Virus record (IMG/VR): IMGVR_UViG_3300032245_000866
Location: 1-23,550 of that record
Strand: one strand, 5' to 3'
DNA length: 23,550 bases
Origin: a virus
This document shows positions 22,183 through 23,550 of the stretch, one piece after another. A program made the translations under genes and the position numbers. The notes beneath the pieces were generated by a model. The model was not told the origin of the DNA. It did no database searches and worked only from the letters and a program-made list of their open reading frames with translations. How positions within the stretch are numbered: the stretch's first letter is position 1; every line of letters starts with the position of its first letter.

Positions 22183-23550
22183 CTACGATCCCATCCATGA
22201 CACAGAGTTCGCGCCGCCGGATGAGAAGCGACGGACTGATTTCTCGACATATTCACGATGGGCAACAGGAAATGCAAACGTCACTGCCAGTGCGTCTGCT
22301 GCGTCTGGTGAGGCCAATCCTCTTGCGCGCATTTCCTTTTTCCCCTCAAGGAAAATCGTACCCGACGAGTTTGGCTTTTTCGTTGGCCCGATCAGATCCG
22401 CCTTCAACTGACGGTCGTCCGGTAGCGCCGCTGTTCTGAGCCACTCTCGCATCGCGCCCCACATCTCGGCGCGCTTGTTACCCCACATGACGGAGTTCTT
22501 GGCTTTCCAACCAAAATTCACGCCCCGTACCTTGTACCTCTGTTCGTTCAATCGGTCAAGGATGCCGTACCCCAGCCCGCCCTCGTCGATGACCGATAGC
22601 GTTGGCTTGTACTCCTCGATCGCGTCGATGACCCGTCCCACGATCGACATGGTGTCCTCGCCCTTGAACCGTTTAATCGCCACGATGTCGCGTCCCTGCC
22701 GTATGACGATGACCGTCGAGTCCATGCCACCGCGTGCAGGGTCGATACCCATGACGACCGGTGCTGTCTCGTCTTTGTACCTTGGCCGCGCGATGGCCTC
22801 GTTCACCAGCGCGGGGCCGATGAATTGATCGTCGCCCTCCGACGGAAACTCCCCATAGACCTCGATGCGTGCTTGGCTCGAGTCTTCGCCGTACTCCGCG
22901 ATAATCTGCTCGTACACGTTCTTGTCGGTGTCCTCGACTGTGCGCGCGTCGACTTGCTTGGTTTTCCAGAAGTCACGTTTCCCGTGAAACGTCTCGAAGA
23001 AGTACCCCTGATTGCGTCGCGGGTTGGAGAACGCGCACCAGTAACGATCGAGGATGTTTTCCGTGAAAAAGCCCGCGCCGACCGACCAGATCTGGTCAGG
23101 AATACCGCTCGCCTCGTCGAAGATCAGCATCATGCCGTCGTGGTTGTGTACGCCCGCGTAACTGTCGGGGTTCTCTTCCGACCACAGCTTGCCCTCCGCC
23201 GCCCAGTAGCGCGTGCCCTTCTTGAGGTCGCGCTCGACCAGCTCGCACACCCATTTCGCCGGCATGAGCTTGGTCGCGCTGATTTCCCACCAGTGCGCGT
23301 TGATGATCATCGCGGCCCATTTGGTCAGTTCACCCCAGGTCACCGACCGGAGCTGCGCTTCCGAGTTGGCGCTGACAATGACGGTCGACCCAATCCGCGT
23401 CGATAGCATCCACAGGATCAGCCAACTGACAAGGGCCGACTTGCCAATACCGCGCCCCGAGCTGACCGCCAGCCGGAACGTCTCCATGTCGAGCTTGCCG
23501 TCGTTGTCGTCGATGTGCTGCTTGATGGTGCGGAGCACCTCGCGCTGCCA
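22183..23550 (-). CDS. terL: Terminase large subunit (cut by right edge)
   Basis: The frame is open to the right edge; 455 residues are visible, starting WQREVLRTIK, which is close to the true N-terminal region. Walker A is SSGRGIGKS at visible residues 30-38, and Walker B is MMLIFDEAS, with the catalytic DE at about 145-146. The C-terminal nuclease domain has its acidic residues in GIDPARGGMDSTV, SVIDEGGLG and SPDAADALAVTFAFP. It is the ATPase and nuclease that packages DNA through the portal. The small terminase subunit should lie beyond the edge. The GTG at 23538 is internal, not a start. Confidence 0.95.
   Translation of the reverse strand, partial: WQREVLRTIKQHIDDNDGKLDMETFRLAVSSGRGIGKSALVSWLILWMLSTRIGSTVIVSANSEAQLRSVTWGELTKWAAMIINAHWWEISATKLMPAKWVCELVERDLKKGTRYWAAEGKLWSEENPDSYAGVHNHDGMMLIFDEASGIPDQIWSVGAGFFTENILDRYWCAFSNPRRNQGYFFETFHGKRDFWKTKQVDARTVEDTDKNVYEQIIAEYGEDSSQARIEVYGEFPSEGDDQFIGPALVNEAIARPRYKDETAPVVMGIDPARGGMDSTVIVIRQGRDIVAIKRFKGEDTMSIVGRVIDAIEEYKPTLSVIDEGGLGYGILDRLNEQRYKVRGVNFGWKAKNSVMWGNKRAEMWGAMREWLRTAALPDDRQLKADLIGPTKKPNSSGTIFLEGKKEMRARGLASPDAADALAVTFAFPVAHREYVEKSVRRFSSGGANSVSWMGS

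Noticed and set aside
1-23550. tRNA genes, CRISPR arrays, insertion sequences
   Set aside because: I found no cloverleaf-like segment, regularly spaced repeat array, or transposase or terminal inverted repeats on either strand by reading.
23536-23550. GTG at 23538 as the terminase start
   Set aside because: The frame stays open to the right edge, and the upstream residues WQRE belong to the usual terminase N-terminal pattern, so the gene is simply truncated by the window.

Overview
The window is part of a tailed-phage (or prophage) genome with a short-tail, P22-like virion plan. A continuous minus-strand late operon runs from the right edge down to about position 1700, and a short plus-strand block of DNA-metabolism genes (2-1691) converges on it from the left. 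Nearly all late genes touch or overlap by 1-17 bases, mostly as ATGA or TAATG junctions, so translational coupling is pervasive. No tRNA, integrase, transposase or CRISPR array was seen, and no gene-free stretch exceeds 300 bases. The holin family (GTA_holin_3TM type) and GH108-type endolysin are common in phages of Alphaproteobacteria, so a Gram-negative, perhaps alphaproteobacterial, host is my inference; the sequence does not prove it.

In transcription order (right to left) the late operon holds: large terminase (cut by the right edge); a beta-rich small protein; three small basic proteins (85, 47 and 43 aa); P22-type portal; a 120-aa helical protein with Dps-like metal-ligand spacing; an 89-aa small protein; scaffold; P22-type coat protein; a 138-aa putative decoration protein flanked by two terminator-like hairpins; a 58-aa small protein; P22 gp4-like and gp10-like tail proteins. 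A fiber cassette follows (13526-8907): five fiber-like genes, a tail-assembly-type 88-aa protein and a 39-aa micro-gene that copies the start of one fiber. Next come a cupin-like protein, three putative ejection proteins (252, 547, 761 aa, matching P22 gp7-gp20-gp16 in order and relative size), and a lysis block (78-aa and 154-aa membrane proteins, holin, endolysin). The last gene is an extremely acidic 108-aa protein with its own strong ribosome binding site.

The plus-strand block encodes the C-terminal end of an SNF2-type helicase, two small unknown proteins, and a metallophosphoesterase with an N-terminal helix-turn-helix.

The observations most worth following are: (1) the 120-aa protein between portal and scaffold, which has His-x11-His-x14-Asp-x3-Glu exactly as in the Dps ferroxidase centre; (2) the 108-aa protein with 35 acidic residues, three Arg and no Lys, a candidate DNA mimic; (3) the mosaic fiber cassette, with a gap-free 59-aa module shared by two neighbouring genes and missing from a close paralogue; (4) four exact DnaA-box 9-mers in two clusters.
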